Under the pieces are notes generated by a model. The model searched no databases, was not told where the DNA came from, and saw only the letters and a list, made by a program, of their open reading frames with translations. The translations under genes were made by a program, and so were the position numbers. From Pollenia angustigena (taxonomy: Eukaryota > Arthropoda > Insecta > Diptera > Polleniidae): 64,000 nucleotides of DNA. The DNA lies in NCBI GenBank assembly GCA_930367215.1, contig OV884060.1:208323253-208387252 (forward strand). The letters are read 5' to 3'. Positions 11,573 to 23,155 of this stretch are shown here, piece by piece (position 1 is the stretch's first letter; each line of letters begins with the position of its first letter).

Positions 11573-11761
11573 TTATGTTAATTTAAGTTTTTTATCAAAG
11601 TTGTGGTTGCCGTCAATTACAAAGTAATGGCTTAAGATGTCAAATAAGAATCTTTGCCTTTTATTTCTTAGCATATTTTTATGCATCGAAAAACTTCGTT
11701 CCACCTCTACAGATGTGATAGAAGCAAATTTAAACGCTAATATATCTCCTTCACTGTACAT
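11573..11761 (-). pseudogene. hAT transposase C-terminal (dimerisation) fragment
   Basis: A 62-codon minus-strand frame containing FASITSVEVERSFSMHKNML and LFDILSHYFVIDGN. The pattern (Y/F)A.ITS..VERSFS.(Y/H)K..L....(R/Q)R.F.F..L matches the hAT-family C-terminal dimerisation region, which holds transposase multimers together. No other transposase part is joined to it. The plus-strand sequence to its left (11250-11325) has ATATGCTCTAAAA repeats resembling the hAT-1 left end. This fits the minus-strand gene orientation of hAT-1 copies elsewhere in the window, so it may be the missing C-terminal end of that family. Confidence 0.75.
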
Positions 11762-11790
11762 ATTTTAAAGACTTATTTTGTTAGAACTAC

Positions 11791-12565
11791 ACACAGAAAA
11801 AATTCCCATTGTAAAATTAACATGTCAAAATGTTGATTGAGAATTATTTAAATTTATCATAATTTCATATTAACTTTAAATGAAAAATATTAAAATAACC
11901 TAAAATCACGTTTATTTAATTTTATTCACTGTTAAAATAACATTGTTCAATATTTAACGCATAAAAACCTGTTTTATATTAAAGTCAAAAGTTAATCCTG
12001 TTAAATTAACATGCATACATACTTAAGTATGTACATTTTTTTATTTTCATGTTTAAAATATGTTATAAAATGAAGACAATTCCCGTATTCTTTTCATTAA
12101 AATTATTTAGTTAAATAGTACATCAAGTTTTCAAAGTGGAATGATGACGAAAACCATATCGGGCCATTGTGCTGATGCTTCTGTTAACAAAGGAGATACA
12201 ATATAAGTGAAACATGTGTTACAGGGGTAAGTGTTTTGAATTATTCTTAAATAAATGCATATGTTGTCTTCAAACTGTTACATCACACTCCAACCAATTT
12301 GATTCTACATGAAATTCTCGCTGTTTCAACTTGAAATAATTTTCATTCAACGTGATTCGGATTGTTATTTCAATATAAATGACATTTTGCTCTAACGTTA
12401 CTGCAATGTTAAATTAACATGAGTTATAGTTATTTTAAAAGAAAAAAAATGTTGTTCGTAAAATCATGTTAAATTAACATGAAACAACAATGAAGCAAAA
12501 CCACTGCTAAAAAATGTAAAATCAACCTTGTTTTGAACGAAATTACATTGATTTTTTTTTTGTGT
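11791..12565 (+). mobile_element. MITE, ACACAGAAAAA family, copy 1
   Basis: About 775 bp bounded by ACACAGAAAAA and its approximate complement (TTTTTTTTTTGTGTG). It is studded with GTTAAATTAACATG palindromes (for example 12000-12014, 12408-12420, 12466-12481). The whole unit reappears in inverse orientation at 28137-28886, including ACTTAAGTATGTACAT and CATATCGGGC / GCCCGATATG. No coding capacity. Confidence 0.75.
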
Positions 12566-12832
12566 GTTTACAAATACGGTTGTTGGTGGCTTTTCAAGAT
12601 AAAAAATTAATTGTATTGACGATTAAGGTATTCAATATGATAATTGATTTGTGGTTAGTTTTTTCTGTGTTTATTATATAAATATTTTTTTATTTTTTTG
12701 TTGTTAAAACTAATGAGTATTAATTAAGTTTTAATAAATATGTTTCATTTACTTTAAAGAATATTATTTATTTAAAATTCTTTTTCCCTTAACACAATTG
12801 TGTGTATGTGTGTGTGTGTTTTTGGAGAACAA

Positions 12833-13203
12833 CCCTGCAAATAATATGACCAGTCCAAACACGCGTGTAAAGAGTAGCCCACAAGGAACCAGGACTACTC
12901 CAAAAGTAACCCAAACGTATGGAAAAAACATGGTCTATTTAACATTAGGATGTCCTAGGGGAGGACCATATAACCCACCTTTGGACTATTAAGGAGTAGT
13001 TTTAAAACTACTCCATGGTATACACAAGTGGATTAGTTTTGAAGTCATTAAGAAAGGAAAGCACGTCGTTAAAAACCGAAGACATGTCGTCTCACTACAA
13101 ACTTTTTATAATAATGACATGGTCCATGCCTGCATTACAGCGGACCAGTCCATGGAGTAGTCCATTTTATCAAAATGGACCAGGTTCAATTTTATTTGCA
13201 GGG
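12833..13203 (+). mobile_element. MITE, CCCTGCAAATAA family, copy A
   Basis: A 371 bp element with inverted ends CCCTGCAAATAA and TTATTTGCAGGG (imperfect) and a central palindrome GGAGTAGTTTTAAAACTACTCC-like, truncated here to its core AGTAGTTTTAAAACTACT. Two further full copies lie at 27125-27496 and 38630-38999, both in opposite orientation. The dinucleotide AA flanks both sides; whether this is a TSD is uncertain. Apparent reading frames inside follow the repeat and are not genes. Confidence 0.85.
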
Positions 13204-14190
13204 AAGTGTTTGCTGTGTTGGTGAGTTGATAAGATACATATAATAGACAGCTTTGAGAAAATAATTTGAAATAGAAGCCAAATAAGCCACAAACGTTAAA
13301 ATCATGTAGCTGTTGTACCGACCAAATGTTCACACATACTTCGAATACTTACATGCATACGTAAAATTCTAAATGTGTGTGTGTGAGTGTGTGTGTTTAA
13401 AATGAACAGATGAATGTTAAGGATTTGATGTATCTGTAACAAACAAAGATACAACTCTGTAATCAATGTGCTGTAGCTTTCAGTATATCCATATGTATGT
13501 TTTTAAGTTTATCAGCTAATAAAGCTAAAAGGTACCCAAAGGTACCCAGCAGTTCTTTTAAAGAAGAAATACATACATACTTTCATACCAAATTGTTTTC
13601 ACTTTAATCTTTAATTTATACAATAAGTGCCAGATCTTACTTTTATGAACTTCGTATAAAAGACAACAAGCATCTGCTTTAGTTTCTGTTTTAGGTTAAA
13701 TATCCACTTAACTGTCTATAAGCAACCAAATGTGTAGTCAGTTAAATTTTTTTTTAAGTTTTTCCGATTGCGTTTTTGCAGTCTCACAAGAATCAGTTAA
13801 CATTCCTTTAGGACAAAAAGATTTTGAAATAAATAAACCTAAAATTTCAAAGTTTACAGTCAGAACTATTGGGTATATAAAAAGCTCTTTATATAGTTTG
13901 GGTAAATGGTTGAAGACTTACATACAATCCAACAACTTTCGTTGTATATGCATTTCGTAGGAATAGATACTTACCTACATAGTCTCCAAAAATATGTATA
14001 ATTTGATTTTAAGGACATGCTTAACCTAAACTACACAACATTTAACGATCAATAAAAAGGAAATTTATCTATGCGCCCTTAATGCATGTACTTGCATGTG
14101 CGTCATGTTTTATTAAATTTATCTACTATTCTTTAGAAGAATATTTTTTGAGTAGAAATCGACTTTGGGAAATTGTAAACGGAGTTCTAA
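13204..14190. other. Unassigned DNA with TG microsatellite
   Basis: A TG-rich run lies at 13373-13399 and a short duplicated AAGGTACCC motif at 13529-13548. The 76-codon frame at 13730-13960 has no recognisable domain. No RNA gene or TE end was supported. Confidence 0.5.
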
Positions 14191-15212
14191 AGTTACGTTC
14201 AGACTAATGAAATATTTGACCATAATATTTGTTCTGATATTTGCTTCAAACTGTGTGAAACAAAAAAATATTTTGTTTAATGTTCACACTAAGCTCAAAT
14301 ATTTGACAATGTTCGTTTGTTAAAACAGTTGGCAAATAGTGTCAAATAAAATAAATGAAATCATGTTTGCCATGCGTTCAGACTTAGACAAACATTTGCA
14401 TCAAATAATTATTGAATGAAAGTGTTCAAAAATTAAAATATATTTCACAAATAGTAAAAATTGCCAAATTAGCGAAAAAAATTTGCTTATAACGGCATGA
14501 TAGCAAAGCTTAATAGTTATTAAAAATCGTTAAATCTGCAAAGAATCACAAAAAGAAATCGCTTCTTTCACGAACATTGCTAAAGTTCGCGAAAAATTGC
14601 AAACTTGGAAACAAACCCGAAAATTTATTTGAAATCGCTTAATCGGTTAAAAAAATACAAAATGTCGGAGAAAACAAAAAAAAAATTGCAAAAATAGCGA
14701 AAATTCGCGAACAATTTTAACATTTCAAACAAAACCATAACATTTATTAAAAGTGCCTAAAACTATAAGGAATGGCAAAAATTCTATAAAAATTGCTAAA
14801 TTAGCGGAAATTCGCAAACATTTGCCAATAGAAGCATGATAGCAAAGTCTAATACAGTATTTATCGGATATAAGAACATCTCATATAAGAACAAAACGCT
14901 TATAAGAAACCTTTTCAAAAACACCATGTCTTTTTAGTGATGTTTCTAACAAAAAAGGTTTCATATAAGAATAACGCTTATAAGAAAAAAACTGATAATA
15001 GAACATTTTTCTTAAACACCAAAATCACAAAATGTATAGAAAAATAATATATATAAGAAACTTCCAACGGCAATGCAGAATTTATGTAGTTTGCATGGAC
15101 AACTCTGTTTTCTGACAGTTTTACAACAAGAACAAAGTTTTTTTTTACTTTTAATATAAAGTGAGCGAACTGGTACTCATGAGAAGCTTTGTGTTTTTTG
15201 CAAATAAAAACA

Positions 15213-15332
15213 AAAGTTAAAATTTTAAAAGAAATACAAAACGGTATAAAAAGAAGCGAAATTGCAAAAAAATATAATATTGGACTTTCAACGTTATCTA
15301 AAATAGTGAAAAACTCAAAAGACAGAAAATAA
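15213..15332 (+). pseudogene. pogo transposase N-terminal helix-turn-helix fragment
   Basis: Forty codons reading KVKILKEIQNG, then IKRSEIAKKYNI and GLSTLSKIVKN, ending at a TAA. The pattern E/K-I-x-NG-x-x-RSEIAKKY.I..STLSKI.KN matches the N-terminal DNA-binding domain of pogo/Tigger transposases and CENP-B. The DDE catalytic domain is absent: the element continues into a 119 bp hairpin and its right end. The copy therefore cannot move by itself. Confidence 0.8.
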
Positions 15333-15367
15333 TTATTTAAAAGTTAGAAACGTTAACAATGGGTCGT

Positions 15368-15486
15368 CACCTGACAATTTTTTGTCATACCAAACGTCAA
15401 AGTCCATATAAAAAAAACTTTAAAATTTTTGTCAGCGTTTTTTTATATGAAGTTTGACGTTTAATATAACAAAAAATTGTCAGGTG
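15368..15486. mobile_element. Small hairpin MITE inside the pogo element
   Basis: CACCTGACAATTTTTTGTCA at 15368 is matched by TAACAAAAAATTGTCAGGTG ending at 15486. Pairing extends through CAAACGTCAAA...TTTGACGTTT towards a small loop. The 119 bp unit would form a long hairpin. A TSD was not resolved. Confidence 0.65.
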
Positions 15487-15994
15487 AAGATCCTATGTAA
15501 CAAAAAAAGAGACAGAAAACCAAAATATGAAGGTCTTATGGCCATAGCTACTTATATAAGAAATAAGTTTCTTATATAAAATAGTTGTATATAAGAAAGA
15601 AACGCTTATAAGAAACTTTTTTCCAGGATTTTTTAAGTTTCTTATATCCGATAAATACTGTAATTATAAAAAATCTTTAAAACTGTAAAGAATCCGAAAA
15701 CTTACAAGAAAAATTGCTTCTATAGGTAACATGGCTAAAATTATTTGTCGTTGTTTTTTGTAATATCAAATAAATGTTTGCTCAAAAACTACTAAAATAT
15801 TTGATTTTTTGTGTTCAGACTATGTTCACATTGGACAAATATTTGTTTGCCGGCAAATACTTTTATTTGCTTAAAATCAGCTGTTATTTTATTTGACACT
15901 CAAAAATATTTTGTGTTCAGACTACGTTAGTGAAATATTTGATGTTTGATATCAAATATTTTAAGAGTTTAAATTTTTTTTCATAAATTTGTTA

Positions 15995-16975
15995 TAATGC
16001 TAGAACACAACTGAGACGAACGACGAACTTCGCATAGTACGACGAATTCGTCGGCAAGGATTCGTTGCGTAAATTCGTCAAATGAAACACAATAAGTGCG
16101 TGAACCTAAAATTTTTTTCAATTTATAAAAAACTATTAATCGGGTGTTTTTACCGAATTTTAGCCATTCCTTATAGTTTTAGGAAGTTTTAATCAATTTT
16201 AAGGCTTGTTTGAAATATTTAAAATTTTCGCGATTTTTCGCCATTTTTGCAACATTATTTTGCCATTTTCCGACATTTGTTTTTTTTCATTCATTTAGCG
16301 ATTTCAAATAAATTTAAGTTTTTATTAAAGTTTGCAATTTTTCGCGAATTTTAGCCAAGTTCGCAATAGAAACGAATTCTCCCCATGATTCTTTACAGCT
16401 TTCCCGATTTCTAATAAATAGTAGACTTTGCTATCATGCCGCTGTTAGCAAATTTTTTGCGAATTTTTCGCTAATTTTGCAAGTTTTACCGAATTTTAGA
16501 CATTCCTTATAGTTTTAGGGACTTTTTATTAATTTTATGGCTTTTTTGAAATAATAAAATTTTTTGCGAATTTTTGCCATTTTTTTTTTTTTTTTTGTTA
16601 TTTTCCTTCATTTTTTTCACTCATTTAGTGATTTCTAATAAATTTTAGTATTTGTTTAAAAGTTTGCCATTTTTTCGCGAATTTTAGCCAAGTTCGCAAT
16701 AGAAGCGAATTGTCCCTGTAATTCTTTACAGATTTCACGATTTTTAATAAATTTTGAACTTTGCTAACATGCTGCGCTGTCCCTTTCCCAATTTATTCGT
16801 CGTTCGTCTGCGTAAGAAATAAAAATAAACCTATCGCAGAGTTCGTTACGCACGACGAATTTCGGTCTACGCAATGATTGTGTGTACTTTCATATACACC
16901 AATGTGTTCTATTTCTGGTGATGAATATTCGTTGCGAATAATTCGTCGTTCGTCCCAGTTGTGTTTCTAGCATAA
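15995..16975. mobile_element. TIR element carrying tandem 335 bp modules
   Basis: The ends read GCTAGAACACAACTGAGACG (from 15999) and the complement of GCTAGAAACACAACTGGGAC (ending about 16971); the inverted repeat continues through GAACGACGAA. ATAAT is present on both flanks, a possible 5 bp duplication. Both subterminal regions are rich in ACGAACGACGAA/TTCGTCG words. The centre (16150-16790) is two tandem copies of a module. Confidence 0.7.
16150..16790 (-). repeat. Two tandem ~335 bp modules, inverted relative to 14440-14850
   Basis: ACCGAATTTTAGCCATTCCT at 16154 recurs (one change) at about 16489, and AAGTTCGCAATAGAA recurs at 16356 and 16690. The same module occurs in inverted orientation at 14440-14850 (for example CTATAAGGAATGGCAAAAAT) and continues at 15663-15740 beyond the pogo insertion. 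The modules therefore form a large inverted arrangement. Confidence 0.7.
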
Positions 16976-17451
16976 TGATCAAAGTACTCATTAATAAAAT
17001 AGAAAAAAAATAATTACATATTTAAAAATTCTTGTGAATTTATTTAAAAAAGCGAGATTTCTATTAATGATAAAATGTTACTAAAACTAGTGAAATATTC
17101 GCCTGCCGCAAGAGTTTCAAATGCTACCAATTTCATTTGCAAAAGCGTTAATATGGTTTGTAGTTATCCAATTATTATTGCTTTTGCTGAATGCCAAAAA
17201 AAAAAAAAAATTCAAAATAAAGCAATAATAATAATAAAAACTGCAGTCGAAACCAAAAACTGTCGAACAAAAAACGAAAAATTGTATAAAACTTTTCGCT
17301 TTTCGAGTTGGTTTGAACGCGACTGTTTACATTTAATGAATTAGAAATAAAAGCAACAATCTTTTTTGGCCAATGACAAAAGTGGAAGCAATGGCAGTTT
17401 TTCTACTTTGACTGCAGTATTTTGAACGCTGAATTAAATATTTACAATAGC

Positions 17452-17581
17452 TGCGTTCGTTTACCCCAAAATTTGAACAAATTTGTGCAAATTTGTACGG
17501 GATTTTACTGAAATGCGTTCGCGTACACAAATTTTCATATTACTCACCTACTGGATTTTACTGGAAAAGTAAACGAACGCA
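17452..17581. mobile_element. Short TIR element, TGCGTT family
   Basis: A 130 bp unit bounded by TGCGTTCGTTTAC and GTAAACGAACGCA, a perfect 13 bp inverted repeat. Internal copies of TGCGTTCGCGTAC (17515-17527) relate it to the element at 7785-7880. No clear target duplication. Confidence 0.7.
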
Positions 17582-18059
17582 CATTATGTCTCAATAAAGA
17601 AGGACCTTTAAAATCAATTCATTTGCTAATTTTTCATTCGTAGTTAATTTTTTCTTTTACAATTTTAATTTTAGGTACTAAAAAAGTAGTTGTTTAGGTA
17701 GCCATAAAAGTAGTTTGTAAATGCTATTGAAGTAAGTTAAAATTACATTTTCAAAAACAAAAAAGGTTTGTATGCTGCTTTGTTTAAAATCGGAGCTTTA
17801 CATTAAACAAAATATCGTTATTATTCGTTCGCAGAATAATCGCGTTTGCTATGATTGTAACAAAAATGTTTCATACGCTACTTTGTTGCTACATCATATG
17901 CTACTTGTAAATCTATCTTACCTTACTCCAGCAAGAGTTTCTTGCTATCTGTTGGTTATATGCTTCAGATTTAAGACTTACACTATAGCTTTTGCTTCTT
18001 AAATTTAATAATAGCAGTACACAACGATGTTTACGACTATAGCTACTGCTAAGAGAATG

Positions 18060-18161
18060 TAAAGGTAGCAGTAGTAGTAGTGAAAATATTCTTTTAATTT
18101 TTACCTTGACTATTTAGATTATTTCCCTTGTTATTGCTACTTGTAGTCTAGTTGTTTAAAC
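18060..18161 (+). mobile_element. Degraded right end of a hAT-2 copy
   Basis: GCTACTTGTAGTCTAGTTGT parallels GCTACTTGGAGTCTAGTTTT at the right end of the hAT-2 element (36960-37118). Upstream both share strings of GGTAGCAGTAGTAGTAG type. The last bases abut the next element's CAGTG end. Confidence 0.5.
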
Positions 18162-18800
18162 CAGTGTTCGAAATAAACACTAAATATCCCTCCTTTGTGT
18201 TCGGTTCGGTAGATTTGTGGATAACACAAATGCTAATATAGTTTGCGTAGAAAATCATTAAATCATCTCAAAAATAATACTGTTTTTATCAACCTCAACA
18301 AAAGATGAGAACATTTACTTTCGTTCGGTTTTTTTTTTATCCACAAACTTCATTGTGTTCGTTCATTAATGTTCGTCCCTTTTGGCTGTAAAAAAAAACC
18401 AAAAATTTTTTACAAAAACAAAATACACATACAAAAAAAAAAACAAAAAGCCAGAAAAATAATTTTACACAAACAAAACATATACACAATACAAACACAA
18501 GCTGTTCGTGGTGCGGTCTTTGCTAAAATTTTTGGTTTGTGCATTTGTTTATCAATGTAAAAGAAGAAACATTATAGAACATTAAAATATAATGTTTGTC
18601 TACAGTATCACTACAATCGTTCTGTTTTTTGGAAGAACAGAACATTATATAATGTTCGGCTCTTTCTTGAAAATAGTTACGAACGGTATTAAGTGTTGTG
18701 TTCGTCTACACAATCACTAAAAAATAAATATCGTTCTTGGGTGTGTGAGCCGAACGCTAAATAATGTTCTTTTTATTTTCGAACTCTTATTTCAACACTG
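18162..18800. mobile_element. hAT-like MITE
   Basis: A 639 bp unit with ends CAGTGTTCGAAATAAACACT and the complement of CAGTGTTGAAATAAGAGTTC. The flanking octamers GTTTAAAC and AATTAAAG match at 5 of 8 positions, so the duplication is eroded or absent. Inside, GTGTTCG/AATGTTCG words recur in both halves. No coding. Confidence 0.6.
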
Positions 18801-19196
18801 AATTAAAGAAGTAAATTATTATTTAAAAAAGTAAAATTTCTCCTAGATCAGGGGATTGTTTCCAAATTTACTAAACATTATGAATTTTCACCAGATTTAC
18901 TAAAAATACATACATATGTCCAATTCACAAGCTCGTAGTATCGTCGTATTCGTTGTATAATCGTCTACTTGTACAATATTGTATATTTGTTGTTGGTAAT
19001 TTCCATACAAAAGTGTTATCTCAGCAATCGTGTTTGATATTTATGTGTTTTGAAAAATGTTGTATATATATGCCAGCCCTGGAAATGTTCGATTTGTTTG
19101 GTGATTTTTTGAAATACTTTTTAGAATGTGATAACTACCACCATGAATTCTTCTGAATGAATAATATATGTTAAATTCATTACAATTAATTTTAAA
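18801..19196. other. Unassigned AT-rich DNA
   Basis: No repeat terminus, RNA gene or recognisable coding segment was seen; the 67-codon frame at 18953-19156 shows no domain. Confidence 0.5.
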
Positions 19197-19240
19197 CTAG
19201 ATGACCCGTGCGAATATTTCGCACCGTTAGTTGTCATTTT
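19197..19240 (-). mobile_element. Helitron 3' terminus, minus orientation
   Basis: On the minus strand a GTGCGAAATATTCGCAC hairpin is followed by GGGTCATCTAG and then T, the standard Helitron 3' layout of hairpin then CTRR. The ending resembles the CGCACCGGGTTAAGCTAG end at 25345. The 5' partner was not found, so the element's extent is unknown. Confidence 0.55.
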
Positions 19241-19631
19241 TGTAACATAAAATTAAAATAATTAATAGAAATTTTTGTAACTTCAATACATTTTAAAATA
19301 TAAATTTTTTTCAATGAAAATATTAATTTTTTAATTTCTAATTATTTTTCGTCATTAGTGTTAGAAATAAGCTTTAAAATGAGATATCATTCATTAAATT
19401 TGATGCGGTGGTATGGGAGATATTTGCAACCGACCAAAAAAAGTGCTTTAGAAATAATATATATGACTATATTAATTTCAGTTCATATTTATTACCATTT
19501 CAACTCACATTATAACTCCCATACCTGTTTTAATTTAATGGTATAAACTAGGGATGTAATGATACTGATACTCAAAAGGATATATTGGCGATACCAACAA
19601 GATAATAATATAAAATTTAAATTCAAGGTAA

Positions 19632-20050
19632 AACAAGTAAGAAAGTATAGTCGGTCAAGCCCGACCATATGATACCCTTCACCACAGTATTTAAAAACAC
19701 ATCATGCTTATGTGTCCATATAAATATAGATTTATCTATGCTAGTTTGTGAGAGGCAGAAATTGCCCCCTACCTCCCCTTGTGGTCCTATTTTTGAAAAA
19801 CTGTATAGCTAATGTGTCCATATAGATATGGATCTATCTATGTTTTAAATTTCATTAAAATCGGTTTGAGAGGCAGAAATTGCCCCTATCTCCCCTCGTG
19901 GTGCTATTTTTTAAAAAATGCATACATTTTGTGTCCATATAGATATGGTTCTATTTTTGTTTTAAATTTCATTGAAAAGGGTTTGATAGTTTCTGAGAGG
20001 AAGAAATTTCCCCCTATCTTCCCTACGATTCAATAGGCTTGGTCCTTGTG
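19632..20050 (-). repeat. ATACCC-type repeat with ~115 bp tandem units
   Basis: Begins AACAAGTAAGAAAGTATAGT followed by the GTCGGTCAAGCCCGAC hairpin and GATACCC, the inverse of the right end at 10136. Three degenerate units follow, marked by TGTGTCCATATA (19709, 19818, 19932) and by GAGAGGCAGAAATTGCCCC or a diverged form. Confidence 0.7.
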
Positions 20051-20589
20051 TCAATAAGAACCTATGACCCAAATTTCATCAAATTATCTCCAAAATTGCG
20101 ACCTGTACTTTGCGCACAAGGTTACAATTGCCCTTCTAGTTGTGCTGAGAAAGGGTCAACAAGAAAAGGAAGGATAAAAACATGAAAAACAAGAAAATGT
20201 AGGTTGGACTTTAAATAAAATTCTTGACAATAAGTACAAAAAACAGAATTAAGGAGGAACATATGAATCGATTAAAATAGATAATCATTCAAAGCAAATT
20301 TTGATCTACCAAAGTTCAAAAACCATTTGGTTTAAAGATTGAAGTTTGACTATTGACTGCCAGCCGTCGTCAATGGTGGTGAGTGTTCAACGGCAAACCC
20401 CTCTGAAGAGATTGTACGGTTACAATTGAAACATAAGGACAACCCGTCTGTGAGAACCTGGGTTCGATTCCTAGCTCAGCCAAGAATGAAAAATCTATAT
20501 CTATATATATAAAAATGAAAAATGTTTGTATGTTTGTTTGTGTGTTTGTTTGTTTGTTTGTTGGCTTATAGACTCCTAAACTACTGAAC

Positions 20590-22976
20590 CGATTTTCCTG
20601 AAATTTTTACAGTAACATCACGTGAGCCCTAATACTTATATATTCGATAGGGGCAGGGGAATTGGTACCCCCCATAGGATACCAATATTAATTATCGCAT
20701 ATCTTAAGAGCCGCTGCACGCATTTTGTTGAACTTTTGGTAGTACTATCTTCTGAGCCCCAAAATTGAAATAAAATAGCTGCGGGGGAAGTGGAACCCCC
20801 CTTTGTAGAAGTCACTCTTATGGTATACTACACTTTTGAAACTAAAAATAAAGCGGGTAGGCGCAGGGGGGAAATACTTCCCATAGGACGCATATATTCA
20901 ATATCGCTCAACTGAAGAACTATTAAGGGAGAGCCGTCAAACGTAGTTAAAGCTACTATTAATGTAAATTATAAATTTCAAGCTGTACCCCTCATAGATA
21001 GAAATTATAATAATAACCGCTTTTGGTAGTATGATCTTTTGAGCTCCAAAATTGAAATAAAATAGCAGCAGGGGAAGTGGTTCCCCCCATAGGACGCCAA
21101 TGTTTAATATCGCATATCTGAAGAACTGTAATAGTGACAATGTTCAAACTTTGTAGAAGTATTTCTTATGGTATACTACACTTTTGAAAATAAAAATAAA
21201 GCGGGTAGGTGCAGGGGGGAAAACCTCCCATAGGATGCATATATTAAATATCGCTCAACTGAAGAACTATTAAAGGTAGTGCCTTCAAACGTAGTTAAAG
21301 CTACTATTATGGTAAACTATAAATTTTAGTACAAAAATGGGCGCGGGAGACAGGGGAGGAGCAGTACCCCTCATATATAGAAATATTAATAAGAGCCACT
21401 GCACGCATTTTGTTGAACTTTTGGTTGTAGGATCTTCTGATCCCCATAATTGAAATAAAATAGGAGCGGGGGAAGTGGTACCCACCATAGGTCGCCAATG
21501 TTTAACATCGCATATCTAAAGAACTGTAATAGTGAGAATGTTCAAACTTTCTAGAAGTCACTCTTATGGTATACTACACTTTTGAAAATAACAATAAAGC
21601 GGGTAGGCGCAGGGGGGGAAATACCTCCCATAGGATGCATATATTAAAAATCGCTCAACTAAAGAACTATTAAAGGGAGAGTCTTCAAAAGTGGTTAAAG
21701 CTACTATTATAGTAAACTATAAATTTCAATATACAAATGGGCGGGGAAGACAGGACAGGAGCAGTACCCCTCATAGATAGAAATATTAATAGGAGCCACT
21801 GCACGCATTTTGTTGAACTTTTGGTAGAAGGATCTTCTGAGTCCCAAAATTGAAACCAAAAAGCAGCGGGGGAAGTGGTACCCACCATAGGACGTCAATA
21901 TTTAATATCGCATATCTTAAGAACTGTTACAGTGCGAATGTTCAAACTTTGTAGAAGTCACTCTTATGGTATACTATACTTTTAAAAATTAAAATAACGC
22001 TGGTAGGTGCAGGGGGGAAATACCTCCAATAGCATGCATATATTAAATATATCTCAACTGAAAAACTTTAAAGGGAGAGGCTTCAAACGTGGTTAAAGCA
22101 GTGTAGCGAAGCGCACCGGGTTAAGCTAGTATGTATATAAAAATGAAAAATGTATGTATGTTTGTATGTTTATTTGTTGGCTTATAGACTCCTAAACTAC
22201 TAAACCGATTTTCCTGAAAATTTTACAGTAACATAACGTGAGCCCAAGAAATAAAATAGGCTACTTCTTTTTTCGATAGGGGCAGGGGAATTGGTACCCC
22301 CCATTGGATGCCAATATTAAATATCGCATATCTAAGGAGCTGCTGCACGCATTTTGTTGAACTTTTGGTAGTAGGATCTTCTGAGCCCCAAAATTGAAAT
22401 AAAATAGCAGCGGGAGAAATGGTACCCCCCTTAGGACGCCAATGTTTAATATCTGTTACAGTGAGAATGTTCAAACTTTGTAGAAGTCACTCTTATGGTA
22501 TACTACACTTTTGAAAATAATAAAACAGTGGGTAGGCGCAGGGGGGAAATACCTCCCATAGGATGCATATATTAAATACCGCAAAACTGAAGAACTATTA
22601 AAGGGAGAGTCTTCAAACGTGGTTAGAGCTACTGTTATGGTAAACTATAAATTTCAATATAAAAATGGGCGGGGTAGACAGAGGAGCAGCAGTACCCCTC
22701 ATAGATAGATATATTAATAAGAGCCGCTGCACGCATTTTTTTGAACTTTTGGTAGTAGGATCTTCTGAGCCCCAAAATTGAAATAAAATAGCAGCGGGGG
22801 GGGGTGGTACCCACATAGGACGCCAATGTTTAATATCGCATATCTTTAGAGCTGTTATAGTGAGAATGTTCAAACTTTTCAGAAGTCACTCCTATGGTAT
22901 ACTATACTCTTGAAAATAAAAATAAAGCGTGTAGACGCAGGGGGGAAATACCTTCCATAGGATGCATATATTAAAT
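20590..22976 (+). repeat. ~400 bp tandem array inside the Helitrons
   Basis: Landmarks recur in register. GCACGCATTTTGTTGAACTT occurs at about 20714, 21401, 21800 and 22343, with one changed copy near 22728. AATTGAAATAAAATAGC and close variants recur at about 20764, 21050, 21449, 22391 and 22777. Intervals are mostly 390-400 bp, with shortened first and junction units. Recurrent minus-strand open frames (21285-21488, 21685-21888, 22613-22873) come from this repetition and are open in two frames at once, so they are not treated as genes. Confidence 0.85.
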
Positions 22977-23155
22977 CTGTGGCTTGGAGCTAAAAAGGCC
23001 AATGTCAAAATATTCACTTGTGAGAAAATTGGAATTGAAGGTTTTACAAAAAACTTTTATAGATGCTTTCATACCCAGTAAAAAATTTTAAGGTTTTCAG
23101 AAGCAAGAAAAGTACAAGAGCGCTGATATATGCGCTGGCTATTACATACTACTTA

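Larger units (their letters stand above)
14855..15660 (+). mobile_element. pogo/Tigger-type DNA transposon, internally deleted
   Basis: An 806 bp element with inverted ends CAGTATTTATCGGATATAAG and its complement ending TAAATACTG. It is flanked by TA on both sides (14853-14854 and 15661-15662). Further inward the TIRs keep TTATAAGAAAC-like repeats. TA target duplication, CAGT ends and an encoded CENP-B/pogo-like helix-turn-helix together identify a Tc1/mariner-superfamily pogo element. It is inserted in the repeat block around it, whose sequence resumes on both sides. Confidence 0.88.
14197..15970. repeat. Repeat block with GTTCAGACTA / AAATATTTG modules
   Basis: Modules of the type GTTCAGACTA followed by AAATATTTGA occur at 14203, 14378 (variant), 15817 and 15918 and flank a core related to the 335 bp modules at 16150-16790. 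The core is split by the pogo element at 14855-15660. Terminal duplications were not resolved, so element limits are approximate. Confidence 0.5.

Noticed and set aside
18154..18808. Perfect 8 bp TSD for the hAT-like element at 18162-18800
   Set aside because: GTTTAAAC and AATTAAAG agree at only 5 of 8 bases, so I kept the element on its TIRs alone.
21285..22873. Recurring 63-86 codon minus-strand frames with similar peptides
   Set aside because: They repeat because the ~400 bp Helitron array repeats, and they are open in two frames at once.
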